From: Bacteroidota bacterium
GTDB taxonomy: Bacteria > Bacteroidota > Bacteroidia > AKYH767-A > OLB10
DNA length: 64,000 nt
Assembly: GCA_016713445.1 (NCBI GenBank)
Contig: JADJPB010000006.1
Coordinates: 186,001-250,000, forward strand
Reading direction: 5' to 3'
Below the pieces are notes generated by a model. The model saw only the letters and a list, made by a program, of their open reading frames with translations. It had not been told where the DNA came from and did no database searches. The position numbers and the translations under genes are program-made. Of this stretch, positions 19,510 through 29,634 are shown one piece after another; the first letter of the stretch is position 1, and every line of letters begins with the position of its first letter.

Positions 19510-19989
19510 TTAAGAAGCCAATGAAATATCCAACACCTCAAATTTCACAATGCCTCCAGGAGTACTGATATCAGCAACCTCGCCCACTTTTTTACCGAGC
19601 AAACCATGTCCGATTGGGGAAGAGACTGAAATCTTTCCCGACTTCAAATCCGCTTCTGTTTCTGCTACTAACACATAAGACATTTCTGCATTGTTCTTCA
19701 AATTCTTAATTTTCACTTTACACATCACAGAAACATGTGAAGTATCAATCTTCGTTTCATCAATGATACGCACACTAGCAACAAGTGCTTCCATTTTAGA
19801 AATTTTCAATTCCAAAAGACCTTGTGCATCTTTCGCAGCATCGTACTCTGCATTTTCAGACAAATCTCCCTTATCGCGAGCCTCAGCGATTTGTTTAGAA
19901 ATATTGGGACGTTCTACAGATTTAAGATGATGTAACTCTTCTTGTAGCTTTTTTAAGCCTTCTTCAGTGAGGTAGGTAATGTTTGACAT
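19510..19989 (-). CDS. greA: Transcription elongation factor GreA
   Basis: Stimulates the RNA cleavage activity of stalled RNA polymerase. 159 aa from ATG at 19989 (MSNITYLTEEGLKKL); the frame is open to 20043 but the extra residues do not resemble the family. The N-terminal coiled coil carries the tip acidic residues D42 and E45 in GDLSENAEYD, and the C-terminal FKBP-like domain has ISVSSPIGHGLLGKKVGE. It is followed by the HIT gene. A strong hairpin 38 nt upstream separates it from the PorV-like gene. Confidence 0.94.
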   Translation of the reverse strand: MSNITYLTEEGLKKLQEELHHLKSVERPNISKQIAEARDKGDLSENAEYDAAKDAQGLLELKISKMEALVASVRIIDETKIDTSHVSVMCKVKIKNLKNNAEMSYVLVAETEADLKSGKISVSSPIGHGLLGKKVGEVADISTPGGIVKFEVLDISLAS

Positions 19990-20026
19990 AACGAATTCTA
20001 CTAATGTGAAATGTATAAATAACGCC

Positions 20027-20057
20027 GAAGACCTCTCCTTCAACAGGAGAGGTCTTC
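20027..20057 (-). terminator. Perfect hairpin after the PorV-like gene
   Basis: GAAGACCTCTCCT and AGGAGAGGTCTTC arms (13 bp) around a short loop, between the PorV-like stop at 20078 and greA. The downstream T-run is weak, so termination may be partial. Confidence 0.65.
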
Positions 20058-20077
20058 CGCAAATGTTGAATTAATGA

Positions 20078-21142
20078 TTAGAGGTTAAAGCGAGCTCCGA
20101 TCGTATGTGTACCGTCGAAGGTTTCTGTAGCGCGATAACCGTAATCGATACCAAACGATTTTCCAGATTTGCCCAGTGGAACTTGAACTGAAACACCAGC
20201 GCTAAATCCGATCAATGCTGCAATCTCTTCATCAAAGATAGCATTCTTATCTTTTTTATCGAAGGTGTAACCAGCGCGGAACATAAACAATTGGCGGAAA
20301 CCATATTCAGCTCCAATTCCGATTTGGTCACGAATGAATGAATTTGAGGTAAAAGATGCAGCAGGCGTAATTCTATGATCTTGATTCAATTTGATATCGT
20401 AAGCGATTCCAATGGCAACTAATGCTGGCATTTCGAAACGCTCCGTACGTTGTTGTTGAAGTACATTAATATTAGCACCTGCATTATCATTTCTATAAGA
20501 TAAGCCTTCACCATCGAACTTCATTGGAGTACCCACGTTACGCAGCGAAATACCAAACTTCAAATTATCCTTTTCTTCATTGAAGCCAGTAACATATTGA
20601 ATTCCGGCATCAACAACTAGTCCTTGTGCTTTCACATCATTAATAGACTCCGAAATCATCTTCACACTCATTCCTCCAAAAATACTATTACTAAAAGACT
20701 TAGCATAGCTAAATCCAATAGTTAAGAATTGCGGAGAAAAGACACCTAATCCTCCATCAGGTTGTGCTTCAGTGGTACGCTCAATATCACCAAATTTCAT
20801 TGAAGAAACGGATAGACCCATTGATCCAGATTCTCCTACTTTTTGAGCAATTCCGAAGGATGAAATTTTAATATCAGATCCTTTCAACCAATCGGTTTGA
20901 GCAAACACAACTTCAGTTCCTTTATTATGGCCCATTCCGGCGATGTTAACGCCGAAAGATTCAACGCCACGAACTAAAGCTAGATTACAACCTCCCCAAC
21001 CTGAAGAACGAGCCCAAGGGTTGATGAGTAATTCATTCGCACCAGCTTGACCGGCACGATCTTCATTACCAGCGAAAACTGGTGCAGTATATAAACTTGC
21101 GACTGCAGTGAAGATAAATATATATTTTATAAGTTTTTTCAT
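20078..21142 (-). CDS. PorV/PorQ family outer-membrane beta-barrel protein
   Basis: 354 aa with signal peptide MKKLIKYIFIFTAVASLYTAPVFA. The mature start, GQAGANELLINPWARSSGW, followed by GVESFGVNIAGMG is the hallmark of the PorV/PorQ group. The rest alternates hydrophobic and polar residues as in a FadL-like barrel and ends in ...HTIGARFNL with a terminal aromatic/hydrophobic pattern. PorV is known as an outer-membrane shuttle for T9SS cargo. This copy is the last gene of an apparent operon with a giant secreted protein and a TonB receptor, so it may serve that protein specifically; whether it is the genome's main PorV cannot be judged here. Confidence 0.85.
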   Translation of the reverse strand: MKKLIKYIFIFTAVASLYTAPVFAGNEDRAGQAGANELLINPWARSSGWGGCNLALVRGVESFGVNIAGMGHNKGTEVVFAQTDWLKGSDIKISSFGIAQKVGESGSMGLSVSSMKFGDIERTTEAQPDGGLGVFSPQFLTIGFSYAKSFSNSIFGGMSVKMISESINDVKAQGLVVDAGIQYVTGFNEEKDNLKFGISLRNVGTPMKFDGEGLSYRNDNAGANINVLQQQRTERFEMPALVAIGIAYDIKLNQDHRITPAASFTSNSFIRDQIGIGAEYGFRQLFMFRAGYTFDKKDKNAIFDEEIAALIGFSAGVSVQVPLGKSGKSFGIDYGYRATETFDGTHTIGARFNL

Positions 21143-21177
21143 ACGATGTCAGGTTTGTTTTTTTTACCAATGAATAA

Positions 21178-24100
21178 TTAGAATGAATCAAGGTCAATAG
21201 GTCTCATTATACCAAACCATTTAACCACCTTTTCGCCGAGTGAACCTGCATTTACATGAATTATATAAACACCACTAGCAACCGTTATACCTGATGTATT
21301 TTTCATATCCCAATCCAGTGTAGTTGCTGTATTGAAATCTTGTCCTTCATCTACCGCCAATCCATCTGTAAGATCAGCCGGTACATCGCGTTTAAACTGT
21401 CGAACCAAGGTGCCATTCACCGTATAGATCGAAACGGTGCATTTACTAGGAAGATTAGTAATACGTACTCTTGTATCTAATTGATCAATTCTAGTTTTCT
21501 CGTAAGTTGAATAAGCGTAATACGGATTTGGAACTACACGAATAAAATCCAATGCACTCTTAGCAACTGATGTTACACCTGTACTTGCTACTTCAGACTG
21601 TTTCACATTGAACTCGTAGAGGGGATTACTGTTATTTACAGCTGTTGCTCCAACAGAATTAAATGTTGTATAGTTTTTAGTAACGCGTAAACGAACTTTT
21701 ACGTCTGATTCAAGAAGTGAACGACCAGGATTTAGCAATGGTAAGCTTGTCCAAATACATGAAGCAAACACTGTTCTCTTTGTTGTAAAATTCACCGCAG
21801 GAGCTAAGAAAGCCTCAATTTGTCTGCCGTAATCATAGTTGCCTGTTGAAACACCAGGAGAAGGTAATGTAATTCTGTTAAATACATAGATATAATGCAT
21901 ACCGCCTAACGACAATTTACCATTCACATCGTTCCCAGCATTATAATTTGGATTAAAAATCATATCTCTTCCTTTTTCACTCGCTGAATCAAGAGAAGAG
22001 TTTTCTCCAAATGCAATATTTAATCTTTCTCCGGTTTCAACGTTGATAGCATAACCAGGGAACCAACCCATTCCGGTAGGTGAAATGAAATCTGCATCAT
22101 TTATACTGTCGGTGCCAACAACTCCATCTCCTGGATTACCATTTTTATCCACTGAAGGAGAGATTCTCTTATCAAATTTCTTTGCACCTCCTGCAGCCGT
22201 GATAGGATCATCACTTGTTTCCAAGACTACGCAACGTGTCCATTTACTCTTATCGCTTGTAAATACGATATCAACACTTGCTAAATAATCCCACTTTGTT
22301 AAAGCTTCAATAGTTGCATTGTTCCACTTAGGTGCGCCTACATAAGACTTAGCAGCCAACTTATAGGGAGCCCAAGTGCTTCCTAATACTCCTTCATAAA
22401 TTTGGTCAGGATCGCCTACTAAATCTCCTGCTGCAGCTCCGGACAAAATCCAATTTCGGGTAGTAGAAGTATCAGAATCTGCTACACCTCCTAACCAATC
22501 AGCATTTGGGTTTGTATAAGTTTTAGTAGCTTCTAAAAACCCATTATTATCAATAGCACTTCCAGGTTCTTTTCCTGTCACTTTAAAAATATTAAATGCC
22601 AATTTATGACTTTCTAGAAGTTGTTCATAGCGCTCACCAATTCCAAAGAAACTTTTCTCAATTAAAGTGCCACCTGGATTATTATTTATATTGTAAAACG
22701 AAGTATCAGCAACCCCTTCAAATTGAACTTGGAATCCACCTGTTTTTAATCGAAGAGGGTCATACGTTGATACATTGATAGGACCTTTCCCAGCCTGATA
22801 AACTGGATTTACAGCACGGTTATATAATGGATCAGCTAAAATTTCATTTACCGTTTCATCTTTTAAATCTAAAACAATTCCACCATTTCCACTACCTTCA
22901 ATTCGTTTAATTTCAAAACCATCGCCAAACTTTACATTCGCTACGAACCCACCATTATTTACAACTTCTTTATGTGGAATAGCAGAATACACCTTCACAT
23001 TTTTTCTTCCTTCCAAATAAGGTTCGGGTTGCGTATATGTAGCATCGGGATTCAATCCATCAAAATCACGGAAGGTATTACTAGCGTAAGAAATCACCAA
23101 GAAATAGTAAGGTTGATAATTAGCCAATGGCTTTAAGGTAAATAAATCATTAGTTACAATAAGATTATGAGTGATGCCTTTATTTACATCGTCACATTCT
23201 ACATTGGGCACGTAAGCGTTCAGTGTACTATTAAAATAATAATTTACCAAATCGCGTGTATCATCTTCCAAATCAATTTGTGCGATTAATTTCGCTTTAG
23301 AAGGATCATCTACGTCCGAAACTGAAACATTTTTATCGCTCACTTGGTAAACTTTATACCCTTGAAACTTATAACTACGCTCATCAACGGTTAAGGTATC
23401 AAATGTAATTGTAGAATCATTGACTTGAACGGGTATCACACCAGGAATATTCTTATTAAATTGAGAATACTTTTCCACTTTATCAGTACGAGAATTCTCA
23501 ATACTCAAAATAATTTGTCTATCCATTTCACGGAATGCAAGATTCGGAGCATCAGGACCATCTAATACTTGGAAACAGTTATTAAATAAATCTTGAGCCA
23601 ATTTATCTGCACGACTAATTATACTGATTGAAGCCAAGGGACCACCCGAAGTTGCTCGTCCCCAAACTACACCTGTTGTAATGTAATTAACTGCACCAGG
23701 AAGCAAAGTAAACGTACCAGCAGATTGCAACCATCTCATATCATTGGGTTGGATACCGGCTGTTACCATTGTCCAAGGCGTTGAAAACTTAGGATCAGTT
23801 GTTCCAGGGAACATAAATTCACAAGGTGTAGAAGTTGCACCAGTTCCAACTCCACGGCCATTTCCTCCGTAAGTTATGATTTGGCCATCCAACCATGAAC
23901 CACTTAAATATTCATAATAGTCATCAGTGGTAGCTGGATTTCCATTAGGAACGTTATTCGTATTTTCATAAAAAACAAAACGTGACATAGAAATTTGCTC
24001 TCCTGGCTCATCGATACGACCATCTTTATTATTGTCAATTCCATCATTAAGATCGGCAATTGGTCCTTGGAAGAAATCAATACCTACAGCAGGTGGATTT

Positions 24101-25119
24101 AGTCCATAACCACCAGCGCCACCATCATCTGGGTCACCATTATAGCAGTATCCCAAACCTAAACTCACATCACAACCTACATAGTCATCCGTTGCATCTC
24201 CTAAATCTGGATCACACCAAACTCCAAAATAAGTAGAATCTAAAGTATTATTAGAACGATTTATGATTTGATACTTATAAAAAGTCATGAAGTTAATATC
24301 ATTTGAAGTTCTAAAAGCAAAAGCTTGCGCTCTCACTTCAAGACCAATAGAATTACTTTGAGATTCAGTTTTAACGTTACCAACATCATTGAATACCCAC
24401 CAAATACTTTCATCACCGAATAAATAATCGTTACATACTGCTTCGTTAGTAACCGGATCTACAGGATACTCACCGTCTAATTTAAAGTATGGATAATCAC
24501 CGTCTTCATGGTTGTATGTTCCGTCATTATTTGCATCAAAATACGGAGCTAGAAAAGGCAACTCACCGTTCGCCACATTTCCATTTCCTGGCCATGATTC
24601 GATATCTGGCGTCGAATTTCCATTTGCAATAAAATCTTCAACATCTTCACGTTTTATCACCCAAAACTTATCGAATTCTGCACATCGCGCATCAGAGATA
24701 CCTACTGCACCAGTATTTGCATCTTTAGAAATTGGACCACCCCAAAAATCATTTGCACCAGCTTGGCGATACGTTTGAGCCGCCACCAATAATTGATCAA
24801 ATTGATCATATCCTCCTATCCAAAGTGCGCCAGAAAAAATCGAATTCTTATTCGATCCAATCGGAACTTCATAATAGGGGGTTTGACCAATCGGATCCCA
24901 CCACAAATCACCACCTACCAATACACGTGCTCTTACTTGATTTACATCTAAATCAAGTTGGGCTGTGGTATTTGGGCAAGTGGCTGCAACTTTGGCTACA
25001 CTAATATTTGACGTAGCCGCTAATCTATTCGCACCGACATTCATCTTTCCGAAAGAAGGTACACACCCAATCAACCCTAATATAAGGCTGAATGAGATTT
25101 TATATTTAAGCATTTTCAT
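21178..25119 (-). CDS. Giant secreted protein with C-terminal sorting-like domain
   Basis: 1313 aa, unbroken. Signal peptide ends near ...GCVPSFG, then a conserved-looking block NQVRARVLVGGDLWWD ... GALWIGGYDQ ... YRQAGANDFWGGP. Asp/Asn-rich calcium-type loops occur (DANNDGTYNHEDGDYPYF, DGIDNNKDGRIDEPG). The C-terminus starts VVPNPYYAYSTYE and ends SGVYIIHVNAGSLGEKVVKW plus about ten residues, like a T9SS or FlgD-type sorting domain but with an extra tail. It lies 28 nt after the TonB receptor gene and 35 nt before the PorV-like gene. No enzymatic motif was recognised; a surface adhesin or binding protein is possible. Confidence 0.75.
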   Translation of the reverse strand: MKMLKYKISFSLILGLIGCVPSFGKMNVGANRLAATSNISVAKVAATCPNTTAQLDLDVNQVRARVLVGGDLWWDPIGQTPYYEVPIGSNKNSIFSGALWIGGYDQFDQLLVAAQTYRQAGANDFWGGPISKDANTGAVGISDARCAEFDKFWVIKREDVEDFIANGNSTPDIESWPGNGNVANGELPFLAPYFDANNDGTYNHEDGDYPYFKLDGEYPVDPVTNEAVCNDYLFGDESIWWVFNDVGNVKTESQSNSIGLEVRAQAFAFRTSNDINFMTFYKYQIINRSNNTLDSTYFGVWCDPDLGDATDDYVGCDVSLGLGYCYNGDPDDGGAGGYGLNPPAVGIDFFQGPIADLNDGIDNNKDGRIDEPGEQISMSRFVFYENTNNVPNGNPATTDDYYEYLSGSWLDGQIITYGGNGRGVGTGATSTPCEFMFPGTTDPKFSTPWTMVTAGIQPNDMRWLQSAGTFTLLPGAVNYITTGVVWGRATSGGPLASISIISRADKLAQDLFNNCFQVLDGPDAPNLAFREMDRQIILSIENSRTDKVEKYSQFNKNIPGVIPVQVNDSTITFDTLTVDERSYKFQGYKVYQVSDKNVSVSDVDDPSKAKLIAQIDLEDDTRDLVNYYFNSTLNAYVPNVECDDVNKGITHNLIVTNDLFTLKPLANYQPYYFLVISYASNTFRDFDGLNPDATYTQPEPYLEGRKNVKVYSAIPHKEVVNNGGFVANVKFGDGFEIKRIEGSGNGGIVLDLKDETVNEILADPLYNRAVNPVYQAGKGPINVSTYDPLRLKTGGFQVQFEGVADTSFYNINNNPGGTLIEKSFFGIGERYEQLLESHKLAFNIFKVTGKEPGSAIDNNGFLEATKTYTNPNADWLGGVADSDTSTTRNWILSGAAAGDLVGDPDQIYEGVLGSTWAPYKLAAKSYVGAPKWNNATIEALTKWDYLASVDIVFTSDKSKWTRCVVLETSDDPITAAGGAKKFDKRISPSVDKNGNPGDGVVGTDSINDADFISPTGMGWFPGYAINVETGERLNIAFGENSSLDSASEKGRDMIFNPNYNAGNDVNGKLSLGGMHYIYVFNRITLPSPGVSTGNYDYGRQIEAFLAPAVNFTTKRTVFASCIWTSLPLLNPGRSLLESDVKVRLRVTKNYTTFNSVGATAVNNSNPLYEFNVKQSEVASTGVTSVAKSALDFIRVVPNPYYAYSTYEKTRIDQLDTRVRITNLPSKCTVSIYTVNGTLVRQFKRDVPADLTDGLAVDEGQDFNTATTLDWDMKNTSGITVASGVYIIHVNAGSLGEKVVKWFGIMRPIDLDSF

Positions 25120-25147
25120 ATCGTTAATTCAGGTTTTAGATATTTAA

Positions 25148-28100
25148 TTAAAAATCGAAACGAATTCCTATACGAGTACGACGAGGTAAACTGTAGTTAT
25201 CAGGATTCTGTAGTCGGATATTGTATTGATCAACAAACGCCTGAGCATCGGCTTGTTGGTTAGTGAGTTGTTGGCCATCAGGAGAATTGATAAAACCATC
25301 ATCTTCAGCATTACCGGTTGCACGATAAACGCCCGTTACATTTTGCGTATTGAGTACATTCTGTACTAATAAATATACATTTAATGAGGCTGTCTTTTTA
25401 TCATTAATTTTTACATTGATATCCTTTTCTATACGAGCATCAATACGGAATTGCCATGGTGTACGCCCTCCATTGATTGCTCCTTCAACACCTCTTTGAC
25501 CATTGTCTTGCCATCCAATTGCAGCCGCTTCACGAGTAGCTCTTAATTGACGAGTATATGGGGTTCCTGAATTTGTTCTGAAAACCAAATTAGCTCCAGT
25601 GTTTTGCAAAATAGGCTTACCCCATAACATAGGGCCATTGTAAGCACTTCCGTTTCCATAACGATAATCCAGTGAAACTGTAAAAGCATGACGGGTATCA
25701 AAATCCAAGGGCACAATGAATCGAACATTAGGTTGATCTGTGTCGGTTAATTCAAGATTCGTAGTTGCTCCAGAACCAGTTCCATCGGCAAATTGTAAAG
25801 TATAGTTAGCTAGCATTCTCACGTTTCCTGTTCTGCGCAAATCATAAATCAACGACATTCCTTTTACAGTACCAAAATCGATGTTCCCGTAAGAAGTATA
25901 AGTATTAGGATATGCGAAATTTGTCTTTGTTGCTTGAATCATGTTTTTCAATTCACGATAAAAGGCTGAGATTGTAAATGCTGAACTCTTGCTTACTACT
26001 TGTTTAAATCCTACTTCATAATCAGTAGTACGCTCAGGAAGCAAACCTGCGTTGTTTACTAATCCGTCAGGATTACGACTTAAGGTTTGATACTCCATCG
26101 GGTCATTTCTTAAATTCGAAGCCGGACGCTGTGTTAATACATCGTAATGTGCAAAGAATTGCGCTTGGTCAGTAATAGAGAAGCTGAAAGCTACACGAGG
26201 CATAATTACAATTTGAGGATCGTAATCTTGAAATACTGCATCCACATTCCAAGTTTCATCTCCAACATTTCCAGCATCTGGTTTCTTAGCTGGCAAAATC
26301 AAACCAGAACTTGATTGTTGAGCGATCAAATCAGGGCTAGAAACAATTTGTCCATTTGCATCATACCAAACTGCACCATCTCTATAACCAATTACAGAAG
26401 TTAAGTCGGTGACATCAGCAACATAAGGAACAAAATCACTTCCTATATTTCCGGGTTTATTTGGAATTGCAACTGGATAATTTCCTACGTTATAAGCATC
26501 CAATAATAGAAACTGATCTTTAAGTTGTTTTTGATTAGCATCAAAACGATCTATACGAAGACCAATATTAAAATTCAAATTATCAATAGCAAAGTTATCC
26601 TGAATATATGCAGACATATAAGTAGGGCGGAATGCATCAATTTCACGTGTAAACACTCCGTTTTTCTTTTTAGTAAAGAAATCTTTGAACGTTGGTTTAC
26701 CTGTAAATTTTTCACCAGTATAATCAAAACCATAGAATGAAGTCAATACATTTTGTAATATTAATTCATCCGGTGAAAACATAGCTATATCTAATTGATC
26801 GGGTGTTAATGCATCAAAGTCTACGTATTGATTATTGGCATATCCTAAAGCAGCGCGAACATTTTCATAAAAAGTCTGAGAAATATTACCTTGAGCATCC
26901 ACATCAGGGGCATAACCTGTCCCATAATCATTGGTTATTGTAGCGTCTGTTAAGTTAGTATCCGAACTTAATAAATTACTTTTATCTGCATCTATCAATT
27001 TAGAATTAACACCTAGGCGACCAGTTGTCCATAAGCCACGTGGAGCCATGGTATAACCACGATCGACACGTTGTTCAAATTCAAAACCAACTTGAATAGC
27101 ATGCTTCTTAATATCTGCATTTCCGCTTAATACAAAACGGTATTGGTCATTATCAAAATTTTGATAAACATTTCTATGATTACCGATGGCCTCCCAGATT
27201 GACATTACACTTCCAACGGGGTCACCATTTCGAATACCACCAGGTCCTCTAATAGAATTAATATTACTAAAACCTAAACCAGGGTTAGCTTGAATAAAAT
27301 CATAAGCTATCGTATTATAAGCCTCGGTTAATGGATTAGCACCTCCAGGAGCATAAGTAAAATTATAATCATAACCAGGTTCAAAGTAGGTAAAGTTAGG
27401 ATCTTCTCCAGATGCTGGATCTGGATTGGCTGCTCTTCCAACAAATCTTTTCGATCTATTAGATTCAAATTTACCAAACCAACCGTAATTCCAGAAATTA
27501 TCTTTGTGATCAGGATCCTGATTTACTTGTTTGTTTTTATTGTATTCAGCTTGGAATGTAAAATAAACATTTTTGAATGCTGATGAATTTTCTCCTTGCT
27601 CTGATTTATAAGTCGAAGCGATTCGTTGAGTAATACGAGCAAAAACTCGATAATCTGTATCTTTAATGTTCGGATTCTCTTCGAAATTATAAACAGCTCT
27701 GTTGATAGCAAAACTGGTTCGGTCGTTGACGTTAAAAGATCCACCTAAGGTAATATTCGTATTATCTACCGGTTGGAAATCAAGTTTGGCAGTAAAACGA
27801 TACCCCAATTGATCTACGTTATTTTTTGTCTTAACTTTTTCAAAGTCTTCCTTTCTAAAAAATTCAGCAGCATTAAGAGAACCAGCGCTAACAGCTCCAC
27901 TAGGTTGCGTAAAAAGCTGAGGGATTATCGGATTATTCTTATAAGCATTATAAACATCATCCTTTAGTTGATACATTCCTTTTGCAGATGGATCAGGATC
28001 TTTATCAAGCTGAATCTCTCCACTTACAAAGAAGCCAAGCATTGCTCTTGAACTTCCATCTTCCATTTTTTTGGTAAGAATGGGACCCGATAAATTCGCT

Positions 28101-28855
28101 GAAACCAAGTTGTATCCATAATCATCTAACAATTCTGAAGTTACTACTTCAATACCTCCAGAAAATGACTTGGAAGGGCCTCGTGTAGTAATACTAATAA
28201 TACCACCCGTTGCATCTCCGTATTGAGCTGGAGTACCTCCAACGATAGTGGTTACTTGCTCAACACCGGCTTGTGGTAATCGGTTCGAACCACGAATTCG
28301 GATTCCATCCACATAATAGTCAGTTCCATCTGTACGAGAACCTCTTACGTTAACATCATCCCCATCGTCCTTTTGGAAAACTCCAGCCGCTTGAGAAGCT
28401 ACTGAACGTACGTCACGGGTAGGTGCTGCTTCAATTTCCTCTCTCGTGGATGTTGCGCCCACAGAAGTATTACCTCTGTCAATTAATGGAACTTTATACG
28501 CAATAATTTCAACCTCTTTTGTTTCAACCACCTTTTTTCCAACAGATAAATCTTGGAAAGTGATTTTGTCATTGGAAACTAATACGCCTGTAATTACTAA
28601 GTCGGTGTAACCAACATAAGTAACTTTTAACGTATAAGCTCCGGGTTGTAAAGGCTTGATGGTATACTCTCCATCAAAATCCGATTGGGCACCTCCAACT
28701 TGAGTACCGTTTATTTCTGCTACTACCGATGCAAATGGCAATGGTTCTTTTGTAGCCTTGTCTAGAATTTTACCTCGAATTGCACCTGTTTGAGCTATTG
28801 AGCAGGTAGTTGCAACAAGAAGAAATACTAGGGTTAAGTAGACATTCCTTATCAT
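25148..28855 (-). CDS. TonB-dependent receptor with carboxypeptidase-regulatory N-domain
   Basis: 1235 aa, unbroken. Signal peptide MIRNVYLTLVFLLVATTCSIAQ; a carboxypeptidase-regulatory-like (CNA-B) domain at about 23-110 (GAIRGKILDKATKEPLPFAS ... YTLKVTYVGYTDL); a plug at about 130-230 with VNVRGSRTDGTDYYVDGIR and GDATGGIISITTRG; then a large 22-strand-type barrel ending RTRIGIRFDF. There is no SusD partner next to it, so it is not a Sus-type glycan system. It is first in the apparent three-gene operon with the giant secreted protein and the PorV-like protein. The ligand is unknown. Confidence 0.9.
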   Translation of the reverse strand: MIRNVYLTLVFLLVATTCSIAQTGAIRGKILDKATKEPLPFASVVAEINGTQVGGAQSDFDGEYTIKPLQPGAYTLKVTYVGYTDLVITGVLVSNDKITFQDLSVGKKVVETKEVEIIAYKVPLIDRGNTSVGATSTREEIEAAPTRDVRSVASQAAGVFQKDDGDDVNVRGSRTDGTDYYVDGIRIRGSNRLPQAGVEQVTTIVGGTPAQYGDATGGIISITTRGPSKSFSGGIEVVTSELLDDYGYNLVSANLSGPILTKKMEDGSSRAMLGFFVSGEIQLDKDPDPSAKGMYQLKDDVYNAYKNNPIIPQLFTQPSGAVSAGSLNAAEFFRKEDFEKVKTKNNVDQLGYRFTAKLDFQPVDNTNITLGGSFNVNDRTSFAINRAVYNFEENPNIKDTDYRVFARITQRIASTYKSEQGENSSAFKNVYFTFQAEYNKNKQVNQDPDHKDNFWNYGWFGKFESNRSKRFVGRAANPDPASGEDPNFTYFEPGYDYNFTYAPGGANPLTEAYNTIAYDFIQANPGLGFSNINSIRGPGGIRNGDPVGSVMSIWEAIGNHRNVYQNFDNDQYRFVLSGNADIKKHAIQVGFEFEQRVDRGYTMAPRGLWTTGRLGVNSKLIDADKSNLLSSDTNLTDATITNDYGTGYAPDVDAQGNISQTFYENVRAALGYANNQYVDFDALTPDQLDIAMFSPDELILQNVLTSFYGFDYTGEKFTGKPTFKDFFTKKKNGVFTREIDAFRPTYMSAYIQDNFAIDNLNFNIGLRIDRFDANQKQLKDQFLLLDAYNVGNYPVAIPNKPGNIGSDFVPYVADVTDLTSVIGYRDGAVWYDANGQIVSSPDLIAQQSSSGLILPAKKPDAGNVGDETWNVDAVFQDYDPQIVIMPRVAFSFSITDQAQFFAHYDVLTQRPASNLRNDPMEYQTLSRNPDGLVNNAGLLPERTTDYEVGFKQVVSKSSAFTISAFYRELKNMIQATKTNFAYPNTYTSYGNIDFGTVKGMSLIYDLRRTGNVRMLANYTLQFADGTGSGATTNLELTDTDQPNVRFIVPLDFDTRHAFTVSLDYRYGNGSAYNGPMLWGKPILQNTGANLVFRTNSGTPYTRQLRATREAAAIGWQDNGQRGVEGAINGGRTPWQFRIDARIEKDINVKINDKKTASLNVYLLVQNVLNTQNVTGVYRATGNAEDDGFINSPDGQQLTNQQADAQAFVDQYNIRLQNPDNYSLPRRTRIGIRFDF

Positions 28856-28981
28856 AGAGTTAGGTTTATTATCAATTACTGGTTAATGTTAGGTTAATTT
28901 TTGGCAGGGGCTAAAAATAGAAACAATTAAATAGAATTTCAAAAAGCTATTGTCATGATTTTATAGTTTTCAACATTTTTG

Positions 28982-29424
28982 TCATCGAAAATGCTGATGT
29001 TTCAATAACTCATTGATAACCACTGCACGCTTCCAATCAAATTCTCCACTTTTGATCTCGTAAGAAAGTTCCTGTGCAAAGTGATTCGTTTCTTTTTCGT
29101 TGATTTCATCAAGAATTTGTACTTGAGAAACCACTATTTCATCAGAATTAAGGCTTGTTTTTCTTTTGTATCCGCCTTCAGGAATATTAGTCCTTTCCAA
29201 TCCAATCCGAGGCGAAATCGCTGAGTAGGATGGCTTTTCCTGATGTTTTATCTTAACACGTTCTCTAACTGTAGGCTCCACGGGTTCAGACTGATCTTCA
29301 AAAGGTTTAGTCCAAGATTCGGGAAATACTCCACCGCCCTTCTCCTGCTTCCCCTCGCACTCAGTAGTTTAGAAAACAACCAAATGAGTCCGATAACAAT
29401 ATATACGAGTACTTTAAATTCCAT
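28982..29424 (-). CDS. Small membrane-anchored hypothetical protein (one frame break)
   Basis: About 147 aa. ATG at 29424 begins MEFKVLVYIVIGLIWLFSKL, a single membrane segment. After a frame break at the C4 run (29352-29355) it continues KQEKGGGVFPESWTKPFEDQ and then a polar, charged region to the stop at 28982. Without joining the frames only the soluble part (99 aa from 29281) would be called. I recognise no family. It is divergent from smc, which starts 211 bp away. Confidence 0.55.
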
Positions 29425-29634
29425 AGGTCCAAATTAAACACTTTTCAACAGAACAAGTGTCATGCTGGCATCAAACCGATCTGTTTTTTACATTTGCATT
29501 GCGAAACGTATATTATTGACAAAATAAAATAATTGTGGAATCTATTAAGACAGATTCATATTTTGCATTCATCCTAAATAGAAGACCTGCTCGCGAAAAA
29601 CGCGGGCTTTCTTTTCTTTATTAATTATAGTAAC

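Noticed and set aside
25148..28855. SusC of a polysaccharide utilisation locus
   Set aside because: No SusD, glycoside hydrolase or ECF/anti-sigma genes nearby, and the giant partner does not resemble SusD.
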